From an uncultured Oribacterium sp. (GTDB lineage: Bacteria; Bacillota; Clostridia; Lachnospirales; Lachnospiraceae), in assembly GCA_900770445.1 (NCBI GenBank), contig CAAGKO010000042.1:1-20485 (forward strand): a stretch of DNA of 20,485 nt, given 5' to 3'. Below, one piece after another: positions 1 to 7,138 of this stretch (the first letter of the stretch is position 1; every line of letters begins with the position of its first letter). Made by a program: the position numbers and the translations under genes. The notes beneath the pieces were generated by a model, which was not told the origin of the DNA, made no database searches, and worked only from the letters and a program-made list of their open reading frames with translations.

Positions 1-2
1 AT

Positions 3-74
3 GGCGGATTGGTCAAGAGGCTAAGACGCAGCCCTCTCACGGCTGAATCCCGGGTTCGATTCCCGGATCCGTCA
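3..74 (+). tRNA. tRNA-Glu(CTC), copy 1
   Basis: A full cloverleaf can be drawn. The 7-bp acceptor stem GGCGGAT/ATCCGTC contains one G-T wobble. The anticodon stem CAGCC/GGCTG closes the loop CTCTCAC, giving anticodon CTC, which reads GAG. The T arm is CCGGG-TTCGATT-CCCGG. The discriminator is A and the 3' CCA is not encoded. The D-arm and overall sequence resemble Firmicute tRNA-Glu, which usually has anticodon TTC. The window begins two bases upstream, so an upstream promoter or further tRNAs cannot be seen. Confidence 0.95.
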
Positions 75-95
75 CTTAAAAACTTTATATCGCAT

Positions 96-167
96 GGCGG
101 ATTGGTCAAGAGGCTAAGACGCAGCCCTCTCACGGCTGAATCCCGGGTTCGATTCCCGGATCCGTCA
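96..167 (+). tRNA. tRNA-Glu(CTC), copy 2
   Basis: This is identical over its 72 nt to the copy at 3-74 and lies 93 nt downstream of it. The 21-nt A/T-rich spacer has no promoter or terminator of its own, so both copies are probably cut from one transcript. CCA is not encoded. A strong intrinsic terminator follows 7 nt later. Confidence 0.95.
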
Positions 168-174
168 CTACATG

Positions 175-202
175 AGCTTCAGGTTTTCCTGAAGCTTTTT
201 GT
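175..202 (+). terminator. Intrinsic terminator of the tRNA-Glu pair
   Basis: A perfect 9-bp stem, AGCTTCAGG/CCTGAAGCT, with a TTTT loop is followed directly by a T-run. It ends the tRNA transcript before pgeF. Confidence 0.9.
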
Positions 203-238
203 TTGTGATGATTTCTTTTTTATGCTAAAGTATGCTCT

Positions 239-1114
239 ATGTTGAAGATCAGGCGGACGGGCGCTACGCCCGTCATGGATATCATAAATACAGAAAACCC
301 GGATGGGAGTGCGCTCCTCTATATGCAGCTGCCGGCGATCCGGGCGACGGGGATCGTCGAACATGCGTTTTCTACGCGGATCGGCGGGACGAGTCAGGGC
401 ATCTTTTCCTCGATGAATCTGCGCTTCGGGCATGGCGATGAGGATGCGCGGGTACGCGAGAACTTCCACCGGATGGCCGCGGTGCTTGGGACCGATGAGG
501 CGCACATGGTGCTCACGAAGCAGACGCATACGACGAATGTCCGGGTCGTCACCGCAGCGGATGCGGGGTACGGCGTCGTGCGGGAGCGTCCATACGATGA
601 CGTCGATGGTCTGATCACGGATGTGCCGGGACTCGCCCTCGGGATCTTCGCGGCAGACTGTGTGCCGCTGCTGTTCGTGGATCCGGTGCACCACGCGATC
701 GGCGCGAGTCACTCGGGCTGGCGCGGGACGGTGAAGCGTATGGGTGAGGTCACGATTCGGGCAATGCAGTCGACCTACGGGACAGTACCTTCGGATCTCA
801 TCTGTGCCATCGGTCCGAGTATCTGCCGGGACTGCTATGAGATCTCGGAGGATGTGGCGCAGCATTTCATGTCTGCCTTTCCGGGACATGCTGCGGAGAT
901 TCTGCGTGACGATGGGCTCAATGCAGCCGGCGAGCAGAAGTATCATCTCGATCTGTGGGCGGCGAACCGCATCGTGCTCGAGGAAGCGGGCGTGCCGGCA
1001 GCACAGATCAGCACGACGGATATCTGTACGAACTGCAATCCGGCGCTGCTGTTCAGCCATCGTTATACGCATGGACTTCGGGGAAACAACGGTGTATTTA
1101 TCATGCTGAAGTAG
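239..1114 (+). CDS. pgeF: Peptidoglycan editing factor / laccase-domain purine nucleoside enzyme (PgeF, YfiH family)
   Basis: This 291-residue protein carries the hallmarks of the YfiH/DUF152 family: EHAFSTRIGG (41-50), KQTHTTNV with His97, the ADCVP motif with Cys141, SHSGWRG with His158, IGPSIC, and a C-terminal FSHR. His97, Cys141 and His158 are the expected metal site. Bacterial members have been linked both to removal of wrong residues from peptidoglycan precursors and to adenosine/purine nucleoside phosphorylase and deaminase activity, so the true substrate is open. The protein is cytoplasmic, with no signal peptide. The start is uncertain. Neither ATG 239 nor the in-frame ATG 275 has a clear Shine-Dalgarno, and 275 gives a more typical distance to the HAFSTR motif. 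A perfect 8-bp hairpin sits directly before ATG 275. Confidence 0.93.
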   Translation: MLKIRRTGATPVMDIINTENPDGSALLYMQLPAIRATGIVEHAFSTRIGGTSQGIFSSMNLRFGHGDEDARVRENFHRMAAVLGTDEAHMVLTKQTHTTNVRVVTAADAGYGVVRERPYDDVDGLITDVPGLALGIFAADCVPLLFVDPVHHAIGASHSGWRGTVKRMGEVTIRAMQSTYGTVPSDLICAIGPSICRDCYEISEDVAQHFMSAFPGHAAEILRDDGLNAAGEQKYHLDLWAANRIVLEEAGVPAAQISTTDICTNCNPALLFSHRYTHGLRGNNGVFIMLK

Positions 1115-1249
1115 TGAACGACAGCATTGGCCATGAAAAATGGAAGATGGTTCAGATGCTGGGCCTTCCGATCATGAAGCAGAGGACGCGGATGCAGAGA
1201 CCCGGTCGCTGTGGAGCACAGGATCGGGCAGAGCGAATGGAGGAGAGAA

Positions 1250-1465
1250 ATGAATTTACCGATTGCAATTTTACTGATCGTGGGGATCGCGGCACTGACG
1301 GTCTATATCTTCCGTCATGCGATGAAGAAGGAGGATCTCGGGAAGGATGGCTGCTCCGGGTACCAGGGCTGCGCGTCCTGCGCGGCGTCCGAGTACTGCA
1401 ACCATATCACGAGCCTCGAGAGGTTCGCGGATGAGCGGGATAAGGATAAGAAGGCAAAGAAGTAA
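1250..1465 (+). CDS. Small single-TM Cys-rich membrane protein (FeoB-associated type)
   Basis: This 71-residue protein has one N-terminal membrane helix (about residues 3-21). A short linker, a four-cysteine cluster (C35, C41, C44, C50 in a GCSGYQGCASCAASEYC segment) and a charged Lys/Asp-rich tail follow. The architecture resembles FeoB-associated Cys-rich membrane proteins, whose cysteines may bind iron or a cofactor. However, no feo genes are in view and the Cys spacing is not the short classical one, so this is a family-level guess. I chose ATG 1250 over the in-frame GTG 1211 because AGGAGA lies 4-9 nt upstream of it. The last coding bases, including the stop codon, belong to a tandem 64-nt duplication that continues downstream. 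Confidence 0.75.
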   Translation: MNLPIAILLIVGIAALTVYIFRHAMKKEDLGKDGCSGYQGCASCAASEYCNHITSLERFADERDKDKKAKK

Positions 1466-1586
1466 AGCACGTTTATCCGACAACGGCGGCGTCCGCGGAT
1501 GAGCGGAACGGGGAAAGAAAACGAAGTAAAGATCGTTTATCCGACGACGGCGGCGTCCACGGATGAGCGGGATAGGGAACAGAAGA
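1459..1586 (+). repeat. Two tandem 64-nt repeats, with a partial third copy inside the upstream gene
   Basis: Unit 1 (1459-1522) and unit 2 (1523-1586) differ at only a handful of positions. Each begins GAAGTAAAG and contains GTTTATCCGAC, CGGCGGCGTCC and CGGATGAGCGG. The second half of the unit is also recognisable upstream at about 1427-1458, inside the Cys-rich gene. The repeat therefore duplicates the gene's terminal codons and TAA stop. ATCCG/CGGAT inside each unit could form a weak hairpin. The repeats fill the whole gap to the pseudouridine synthase gene. Confidence 0.85.
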
Positions 1587-1593
1587 CGAAGAC

Positions 1594-2358
1594 ATGAAGA
1601 TCATTCATCAGACAGCGGAGTATGTGGTCGTCTGCAAGGCGGCCGGTGAGGATTCGGAGCACGATCTGCCGGGGCTGCTCGCGGAGCAGAACGGAGATCA
1701 TGCGGCGGATTATTATATCGTGCACCGGCTCGATAAAGCGGCGGCTGGACTCCTGGTGCTGGCACGAGATCGCCAGACGGCGGGGGAGCTCAGCCGTCAG
1801 CTGACGGAGAACCGGCTGCGGAAGAGCTATCTCTGTGCCGTACCGGGCGTACCGGAACCGGCGAGCGGGGAGATGCAGGACCTTCTCTATAAGGATAAGA
1901 TGAAACAGAAGATGTTTCCGGTGAAGCGGAAACGCGCCGGCGTGAAGGCGGCGTCACTTACATACCGGGTGCTGGAGGCGCAGACGTCGGTTTCGAACGA
2001 TGTGTCGAATCAGGCGAAGCCGGATGAAGACGTTCCAGAGAGTCCGGCGCAGGTGCAGTCGGCAGCGTCGAATTTCGTGAAGGCGGAAGGTGAGTCCCAG
2101 GTACCGCTCGCGCTCGTCGAGGTGGAGCTGCAGACGGGGCGCTTCCATCAGATCCGCTGCCAGTTCGCGGCGCGGAAGCTGCCGCTCGTCGGAGACGGGA
2201 AGTATGGTTCGCGGGTGCGGAGTCCGCATCTCGCGCTGTTCTGCCGGCAGCTTACGTTTTATGATGCGAAGGAAAAGAAGGAGCGCTGCTTCACGGCAGC
2301 GCCACCGGCGGAGTTTCCGTGGACGGCGTTTTCCTGCGCTTTCGACGAAGCAGAGTGA
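1594..2358 (+). CDS. RluA-family RNA pseudouridine synthase
   Basis: This 254-residue protein carries the RluA-family catalytic motif HRLDKAAAGLLVLAR, with catalytic Asp47, and the later TGRFHQIRCQFA (QTGR..QIR) and VGDGKYGS motifs. It should convert uridine to pseudouridine in rRNA or tRNA. It lacks an N-terminal S4 domain, so it resembles the compact RluA/RluC-like forms. The target cannot be told from sequence. An unusual low-complexity insert of about 45 residues, rich in Ser, Glu, Ala and Val (about residues 130-172), separates the catalytic half from the QTGR motif. The start lies at the end of the tandem repeats and has only a weak ribosome binding site. Confidence 0.9.
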   Translation: MKIIHQTAEYVVVCKAAGEDSEHDLPGLLAEQNGDHAADYYIVHRLDKAAAGLLVLARDRQTAGELSRQLTENRLRKSYLCAVPGVPEPASGEMQDLLYKDKMKQKMFPVKRKRAGVKAASLTYRVLEAQTSVSNDVSNQAKPDEDVPESPAQVQSAASNFVKAEGESQVPLALVEVELQTGRFHQIRCQFAARKLPLVGDGKYGSRVRSPHLALFCRQLTFYDAKEKKERCFTAAPPAEFPWTAFSCAFDEAE

Positions 2359-2373
2359 CGCCATCTGAGAACA

Positions 2374-2389
2374 GGACGGAAGCATTGGC
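2374..2389 (+). repeat. 16-nt dispersed motif, copy A
   Basis: GGACGGAAGCATTGGC lies 15 nt after the stop of the pseudouridine synthase gene. An identical 16-mer occurs at 14951-14966, 6 nt after the ABC ATPase stop. Both are followed by GC-rich, CAGG-containing sequence. The function is unknown. Confidence 0.55.
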
Positions 2390-2486
2390 ATGGGCAGGCA
2401 GGGCAGTATACAAAATGTGGTTTCAATCCTGCATCGAAAGAATCTGCCTGATCGCACGCAGGGCGTCGGGAAGATGAGGGAGAGAT

Positions 2487-3062
2487 ATGACGGAATTCGA
2501 ATTTCTGGACATCATGCATCGTGCGGAGATGCTGAAAAACAATACGCGGCACAGCTGGACCTCGCAGGACCGGCACGAGTCGGTGGCAGAGCACAGCTGG
2601 CGGCTGGCGTTTATGGTGCTCATGTACAGTCATGAGCTGAAGAAGGAGTTTCCGGAGGCGGACATCGATAAGGTGCTTCGGATGTGCATCATCCATGACC
2701 TCGGCGAGGCCTTCACCGGCGACATCCCGTCGTTCTACAAGACGGATGCGGATTCGGTGAAGGAGTCGGACATTCTGCTTGACTGGTTCCGCTCGATGCC
2801 TGCGCCGTTTGACACGGAGCTGCCGGCGCTCTGGGAGGAGATGGAGGCGCTCGAGACGACCGAGGCGCGCATCTACAAGGCCTTCGATAAGATCGAGGCG
2901 GTGGTGCAGCACGATGAGGCGAAGCTCAGCACCTGGCTTCCGCTCGAACGCGAGCTGCAGCTCACGTACGGTGCGGAGAATATGAAGTTTTCGAAGACGA
3001 TTCAGAAGCTTCGCGACGTGATCGACGAGGAAACGCGGAAGAAGATCGCAGAGGGCAGGTAA
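2487..3062 (+). CDS. HD-domain phosphohydrolase (YfbR/HDDC2-like, probable 5'-deoxynucleotidase)
   Basis: This 191-residue protein has the HD metal site in order: ESVAEHSWR (His36), IIHDLGEAFTGDIP (His70, Asp71) and KAFDKIEAVVQH (Asp134). The spacing and the E-x-x-x-E-H-S-W signature match the YfbR/HDDC2 group. Characterised members dephosphorylate deoxyribonucleoside 5'-monophosphates with a divalent metal. A nucleotide salvage role is therefore likely, but the substrate is inferred. The ATG at 2487 follows an AGGGAGAG ribosome binding site. The 128-nt upstream gap contains the dispersed 16-nt motif and no obvious terminator, so transcription may run through from upstream. Confidence 0.88.
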   Translation: MTEFEFLDIMHRAEMLKNNTRHSWTSQDRHESVAEHSWRLAFMVLMYSHELKKEFPEADIDKVLRMCIIHDLGEAFTGDIPSFYKTDADSVKESDILLDWFRSMPAPFDTELPALWEEMEALETTEARIYKAFDKIEAVVQHDEAKLSTWLPLERELQLTYGAENMKFSKTIQKLRDVIDEETRKKIAEGR

Positions 3063-3199
3063 GACCGGCAGCCGCGCTGGACAGGATCGATCGAAGTGGC
3101 CCGGCGGAGGACATGGTTGATCGAAGCGGGCAGCGAGCGGAGATGTTTTCGCCCGCGCTGCTGGCACGCGATACGCATCAGCGATGAGAGGATATACAT

Positions 3200-4006
3200 A
3201 TGAAGGATTACGAGCCGGAACGGCAGCCATCGATTGAAATCTCAACACAGGCGTCGGCAGATCAGCATTGGCAGGCGCTCGACCGGAGCACGCTCGCACC
3301 GCGCTCCGTGCTGCTCTACGCGGAGCGGCTGTCGGAGGCGGTCGATCTCAGACCAATGCTGTCGACCGGTCAGATCATGGCGGTGCAGGTGGCGGGGGAT
3401 CCCGCGAAGGATGGCGCGGTGCTGGATTTCGCCTTCGTGCAGGGGCTTCGGAAGCAGTGCATCGCGGCGGAGGTGCCGTTTCACTTTGCGGGGACCGGCA
3501 CAAACTTTCAGATGAAGGGACGGGTGTTCCACATTCCGGCGAAGTTGCAGGCCTCGCAGGCGGCGAAGGCGGAGATGGAGTATTTTCCGATCTGCCTCGC
3601 GATGAACGCTCCGGTGCCGGCAGCGGACCACGCCCCATCGTTATTTGATCAGATGTCGGGTGGACGGGATCGTGGAAGAGCGATGCCCGGAGGCGCAGTC
3701 GCGCTGCCGGATGCGGATGGCTTCACGCCGGTGAGCTTCAATCCTTTCGAGGATGGGGAGGATACGGCGCAGGAAAATGCGCATCCGGAGGACGAGGACC
3801 CGACGTTTTTCGGCTCGCCGGAGCATCCGAGCGTGAAGAATCTGCACTATACGATCGAGGTCTCGGATGACGATGATGATTATCAGGGTGCCAGTGTCGA
3901 GGATCATCGGCAGCTCGAGGAGAGTGAGCGGGCGCGGAAATCCAGCGCGCAGGTGCAGTTCCTGCAGGAGTCGCTGCGACTCGCCGAGGATGGAGGCCAT
4001 CCCTGA
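3200..4006 (+). CDS. DUF5131 C-terminal-like protein with acidic tail (N-terminal CxxC part missing)
   Basis: Residues about 33-125 resemble the C-terminal third of DUF5131 (phage Gp37/Gp68-like) proteins: SVLLYAERLSEAVDLRPML, AVQVAGDP, LDFAFVQGLRKQCIAAEVPFHFAGTGTNF, then a short GRVFHIP strand. The family's usual N-terminal Cys-rich (radical-SAM-like CxxC) region is absent. The protein instead starts with about 30 unrelated residues and ends in an acidic low-complexity tail (about 140-268) with D/E runs. The start has an AGAGGA ribosome binding site. The end overlaps the DUF4186 gene by 17 nt, so the two are co-transcribed. It could be a domesticated fragment with a new role or a decaying gene. 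The intact frame and ribosome binding site argue that it is expressed. Biochemical function is unknown. Confidence 0.7.
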   Translation: MKDYEPERQPSIEISTQASADQHWQALDRSTLAPRSVLLYAERLSEAVDLRPMLSTGQIMAVQVAGDPAKDGAVLDFAFVQGLRKQCIAAEVPFHFAGTGTNFQMKGRVFHIPAKLQASQAAKAEMEYFPICLAMNAPVPAADHAPSLFDQMSGGRDRGRAMPGGAVALPDADGFTPVSFNPFEDGEDTAQENAHPEDEDPTFFGSPEHPSVKNLHYTIEVSDDDDDYQGASVEDHRQLEESERARKSSAQVQFLQESLRLAEDGGHP

Positions 4007-4361
4007 CCAGGCGATCGTGCGGCTGTTCGAGCGTCTCGGTCAGAGTAAGTTTCGTTCGGGATTTCATCTGCGGAAGCAGGAGCGCGCCTACTTCGAGAAG
4101 CAGGGGCGGGCGAAAATCGAGGAGCATGCGCGGGATTTCATCCGGGATCGGCTGGCACCGGCGGAGCCGCGAAATGATGGAAAGCAGACTCCGTGGCGGG
4201 GACATCCGGTCTTCATCGCGCAGCATGCCACCGGATGCTGCTGTCGCGGCTGCCTCTCAAAGTGGCATCACATCCCGGCGCATCGGGCGCTCAGTGACGC
4301 CGAGCAGTGCTACATCGTTTCGGTGCTGATGTGCTGGATCGACCGGGAGATGAAATCATAA
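3990..4361 (+). CDS. DUF4186 family protein
   Basis: This 123-residue protein carries the conserved DUF4186 block: SKFRSGFHL, HARDFIRDRLAPAEPRNDGKQTP, then GHPVFIAQHATGCCCRGCLSKWHHIP. The Cys and His residues (C83-C85, C88, H93, H94) look like a metal site. The family has no established biochemical function that I can name. The start at 3990 lies inside the end of the upstream gene in another reading frame, so translation is probably coupled. The best Shine-Dalgarno is weak (GCCGAGG). DUF4186 proteins are typically about this length, so it appears complete. Confidence 0.85.
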   Translation: MEAIPDQAIVRLFERLGQSKFRSGFHLRKQERAYFEKQGRAKIEEHARDFIRDRLAPAEPRNDGKQTPWRGHPVFIAQHATGCCCRGCLSKWHHIPAHRALSDAEQCYIVSVLMCWIDREMKS

Positions 4362-4367
4362 AATCGA

Positions 4368-4389
4368 CGCCCCTCCGGGGTCCCCTGCC
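4368..4389 (-). repeat. GC-rich intergenic repeat, copy E1
   Basis: The reverse complement starts GGCAGGGGACCC and ends GGAGGGGCG. It matches the element at 20427-20447 over 21 of 22 positions, with one extra C. It lies 7 nt past the DUF4186 stop and could itself fold as CCCC-TCC-GGGG. Related copies are at 18835-18858 and, more weakly, 8102-8120. Confidence 0.65.
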
Positions 4390-4554
4390 TTAAGACTTGC
4401 GATGAATGCCTCGCGCTGTAAAGTTTTGGGCTGCATAGTTGTTGTGAAAAGAACTTGCATGTGTGGGCTCTGCGTGATAAATTTTCTGTTATTGACATTG
4501 ACCATAAGGACGTTCCGTCAGTGGGAACGATCCGCATGGATTTAGGGGGTAAAT

Positions 4555-5562
4555 ATGGGACTGATCATTCCGAAGGATTATGATCCGCGTCTTTCTGTGC
4601 GTGAGACACAGGAGGCGATCAAGTATATCAGAGATACATTTCAGAAGGAGTTCGGGCGGGAGATGAATCTCAGCCGTATTTCGGCGCCGCTGTTCGTGGC
4701 GAAGAGCTCGGGCCTCAATGATAATCTGAACGGTTATGAGCGTCCGGTCAGCTTCGATGTTCCATGGTGGCCGGATGAGACGATCGAGGTCGTGCATTCG
4801 CTGGCGAAGTGGAAGAGAATGGCACTGAAGAAGTACGGCTTCAAGCCGGGCGAGGGGCTCTATACCAACATGAACGCGATTCGTCGCGATGAGGAGCTCG
4901 ATAATCTGCACAGCTGCTATGTCGATCAGTGGGACTGGGAGATGGTCATCAACAAGGAGGACCGGAACACCACGACACTCGAGGGCACGGTACGTATGAT
5001 TTTCCGTATCATCAAGCACATGGAGCATGAGGTATGGTACAAGTATCCGAATGCGGTCAACAAGCTGCCGGATGATATTTACTTCATCGATTCCGAGTCG
5101 CTGCTTCAGATGTATCCGGATAAGACACCGAAGGAGCGTGAGAACGCAATCTGTAAGGAGCACGGCTGTGTGTTTATCAGCCGAATCGGTGATAAGCTGT
5201 CAAACGGTGAGCCGCACGATGGTCGTGCACCGGACTATGATGACTGGGCGCTGAACGGAGACATCCTGTTCTGGTATCCGACGCTCGACTGTGCACTGGA
5301 GATCAGCTCCATGGGTATTCGTGTCGACGAGACTTCGCTGCATGCGCAGCTGAAGAAGGCGGGCTGTGAGGATCGCGAAAATCTTCCATACCATAAGATG
5401 CTGCTCGAAGGTGAGCTCCCGTACACTATCGGTGGTGGTATCGGACAGTCGCGTCTCTGCATGCTTCTGCTGAACCGTGCGCATGTCGGTGAGGTACAGG
5501 CCAGCATCTGGCCGCAGGAGATGATCGATACCTGCCGTGAGCATAACATCATCCTTCTTTGA
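4555..5562 (+). CDS. asnA: Aspartate-ammonia ligase (asparagine synthetase A)
   Basis: The 335-residue protein is recognisable end to end as AsnA. Its features include the N-terminal MGLIIPKDYDPRLSVRETQEAI, SRISAPLFV, GLNDNLNGYERPVSF, LHSCYVDQWDWE, EVWYKYP, and the class II aminoacyl-tRNA-synthetase-like motif 3 GGGIGQSRLCMLLL near the C-terminus. It makes asparagine from aspartate, ammonia and ATP (giving AMP and pyrophosphate) in the cytoplasm. Length and ends are normal. A GGGGG ribosome binding site precedes ATG 4555. The 193-nt upstream region holds repeat E1 and a small CGTTCC/GGAACG hairpin close to the start. I see no T-box TGGNACCGCG signature. A strong terminator follows. Confidence 0.97.
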   Translation: MGLIIPKDYDPRLSVRETQEAIKYIRDTFQKEFGREMNLSRISAPLFVAKSSGLNDNLNGYERPVSFDVPWWPDETIEVVHSLAKWKRMALKKYGFKPGEGLYTNMNAIRRDEELDNLHSCYVDQWDWEMVINKEDRNTTTLEGTVRMIFRIIKHMEHEVWYKYPNAVNKLPDDIYFIDSESLLQMYPDKTPKERENAICKEHGCVFISRIGDKLSNGEPHDGRAPDYDDWALNGDILFWYPTLDCALEISSMGIRVDETSLHAQLKKAGCEDRENLPYHKMLLEGELPYTIGGGIGQSRLCMLLLNRAHVGEVQASIWPQEMIDTCREHNIILL

Positions 5563-5574
5563 TTTCTGATTTTG

Positions 5575-5600
5575 AGAGCCTGCTGAAAGCAGGCTCTTTT
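5575..5600 (+). terminator. asnA intrinsic terminator
   Basis: A perfect 9-bp stem, AGAGCCTGC/GCAGGCTCT, with a TGAAA loop is followed by TTTT. It starts 12 nt after the asnA stop. Confidence 0.92.
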
Positions 5601-5674
5601 CATGTTTGAATTCCGGCAGGACTCGATGTTATAATGAAATGGCAGTAAAGCGGTTTAGAAAGGAGGACGGAGCG

Positions 5675-6085
5675 ATGGCGACGAGGAGAATGCAGAAGCT
5701 GAGTGCGGTATGGATGCTGCTGGCGGTGCTCTGTCTTCTGTTGATTACGCCTTTTCGGAACATTACGGCGCTTCATGTGAGCTGCGAAATAGACGCGGCT
5801 ACGGAGAGGGCTTCTGCCGAGGATTCGCTGACCGCGCGGATCGAGGCGGGGAAGCTTTCGGATATGGCGGAGCTTCGTCACTTTCTGAATGCGACGATCG
5901 AGAAAAGCGGCAGCAGGACGCGCATGGCGCAGCGCTTCGATGAGGGGAGTGAGGAGCTGCTTCATCGTGGTGTTACGATGAAGTCGGATGAACTTCATCT
6001 GTTGCTTGGTATTCCCGGCCATGGTGTCTCGCTTTCGTCGCTGTCCATCCTGACCATTCTGGATTCGGTTCGGCTTCTGAATTAA
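5675..6085 (+). CDS. Unrecognised small membrane-anchored protein
   Basis: This 136-residue protein is one I do not recognise. It has a basic N-terminus (MATRRMQK), one hydrophobic helix (about residues 9-26, WMLLAVLCLLLITPF), then an amphipathic, charged exported or cytosolic region without cysteines. A hydrophobic C-terminal stretch follows (GHGVSLSSLSILTILDSVRLLN). The first helix could be an uncleaved signal anchor. The start is supported by a strong AAGGAGG ribosome binding site, rather than upstream in-frame ATGs without one. A TATAAT box about 45 nt upstream suggests its own promoter after the asnA terminator. It precedes the CPBP gene with a 158-nt structured gap, and a functional link is unproven. 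Confidence 0.7.
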   Translation: MATRRMQKLSAVWMLLAVLCLLLITPFRNITALHVSCEIDAATERASAEDSLTARIEAGKLSDMAELRHFLNATIEKSGSRTRMAQRFDEGSEELLHRGVTMKSDELHLLLGIPGHGVSLSSLSILTILDSVRLLN

Positions 6086-6088
6086 ATA

Positions 6089-6236
6089 CTCTTTTCAGTT
6101 TCGTGTGATATACAGCATCGGATGATGATCGACATATACGGGTTATTCAGTATATGTACGTGGGTCCGGTCGATACGATCATGCACTGCATGCCCGATGA
6201 GTAGGGCAGGCATGATGATGTAAACATTGAAAAGAG
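6089..6236 (+). promoter_or_regulatory. Structured leader of the CPBP gene with possible Shine-Dalgarno sequestration
   Basis: The 158-nt gap is enclosed by a perfect 9-bp inverted repeat: CTCTTTTCA (6089-6097) and TGAAAAGAG (6228-6236). The right arm contains most of the ribosome binding site AGAGG, seven bases before ATG 6244. Inside, ATGATCG/CGATCAT (6125-6131/6176-6182) stacks on ACATATAC/GTATATGT (6132-6139/6150-6157), and CATGCC/GGCATG (6189-6194/6209-6214) forms a third hairpin. This is the shape of a multi-helix junction closed by a stem that hides the Shine-Dalgarno. I cannot match it to a known riboswitch, and no promoter for it is clear. Confidence 0.5.
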
Positions 6237-6243
6237 GTTCTAT

Positions 6244-7101
6244 ATGAAGGAAACGCGTAAGGTGTTCATGCATCGTCACCCGATCATGTACGCCATCATG
6301 ACGGCGCTTTCCTTTCTTCTGATTTTATATTTCACGGCACATGTTACACAGGGAATCGAGATCCCGGGCTATGGCGGACTGCTTCTTCGTGAAGAGTCGG
6401 CGCTGATCCTCACCATGCTCGTACTGTCGGGCTTCGGTATGCTGCAGGAGATTCCGTGGGAGCAGGATAATTTCATGGATACGCTGAAGGCGGGTGGCTT
6501 CGTCCTCCTGCTGGATGCGCTGCTTCTGCAGTATGAGCGTATCCTGATGATCGAGAATGATGCGCTGCCATGGACGCAGATGCTCATTTTCCTCGCGTTT
6601 ATCTTCCTGGTGGGGCTCCTGGAGGAGACCGTTTTCCGGGGGATCATCGAGGAAACACTGATCCGCAGCTTCCGTCCGACCGCACTCGGACGTCTGCAGG
6701 CGGCTTATCTGACCGGTTTACTTTTCGGCCTCGCCCATGTTATCAACATGAGCTGGGCAGCTGATCCGATGGCCGTCGTCTTCCAGATGGTGCAGAATGT
6801 AGTCATTGGCATCTACCTGAGTCTCATCTATGCTCGTGCGCGGAACGTCCTCGCGATGATTTTCCTGCACGCGTTTTATGATTTTACTTCGCTCATGATG
6901 TCCGGCATCTATGGCGTCGGCAGCATGCAGCAGGGCGTCGAGGCGATGGATGCGACGAGTCTCTGGGTACTCCTCATCTATCTCGGGCCGATCGTGTACC
7001 TCACGATCCGCATCCTCGTCGATGCACATCGGGAGAAGATGCGCTTACAGAGCGTAGAGCAGCCGGAACACAGCCACGCAGGCAAGCAGGCCTACGCCTG
7101 A
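6244..7101 (+). CDS. CPBP-family intramembrane glutamic protease (Abi/CAAX type)
   Basis: This 285-residue multi-pass membrane protein has the three CPBP motifs: LEETVFRG (Glu127, Glu128, Arg132; EExxxR), GLLFGLAHV (His165; FxxxH) and FLHAFYDF (His209, with Asp213 in the usual Asn/Asp position). All catalytic residues are present, so it should be active. Members cut substrates inside the membrane. Roles range from CAAX-type processing to bacteriocin self-immunity, and no bacteriocin gene is in view here. About eight hydrophobic segments can be seen, and the C-terminal tail is basic and His-rich. The ribosome binding site AGAGG lies in a leader stem. A bidirectional terminator separates it from the convergent RNase H1 gene. 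Confidence 0.9.
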   Translation: MKETRKVFMHRHPIMYAIMTALSFLLILYFTAHVTQGIEIPGYGGLLLREESALILTMLVLSGFGMLQEIPWEQDNFMDTLKAGGFVLLLDALLLQYERILMIENDALPWTQMLIFLAFIFLVGLLEETVFRGIIEETLIRSFRPTALGRLQAAYLTGLLFGLAHVINMSWAADPMAVVFQMVQNVVIGIYLSLIYARARNVLAMIFLHAFYDFTSLMMSGIYGVGSMQQGVEAMDATSLWVLLIYLGPIVYLTIRILVDAHREKMRLQSVEQPEHSHAGKQAYA

Positions 7102-7138
7102 ATCATTAGAAAAAATCAGAAGAAAAACGTCGTCAGTA

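Noticed and set aside
179..1072. Long minus-strand reading frame opposite pgeF
   Set aside because: It is a shadow of the well-supported pgeF gene on the other strand. It is Arg/His-rich with no recognisable domain.
4368..4400. Intrinsic terminator after the DUF4186 gene
   Set aside because: The CCCC-TCC-GGGG hairpin is short and no T-run follows. It fits better as a repeat element copy.
4500..4540. T-box riboswitch before asnA
   Set aside because: The CGTTCC/GGAACG hairpin near the start looked suggestive, but the T-box TGGNACCGCG sequence and a terminator/antiterminator pair are not present.
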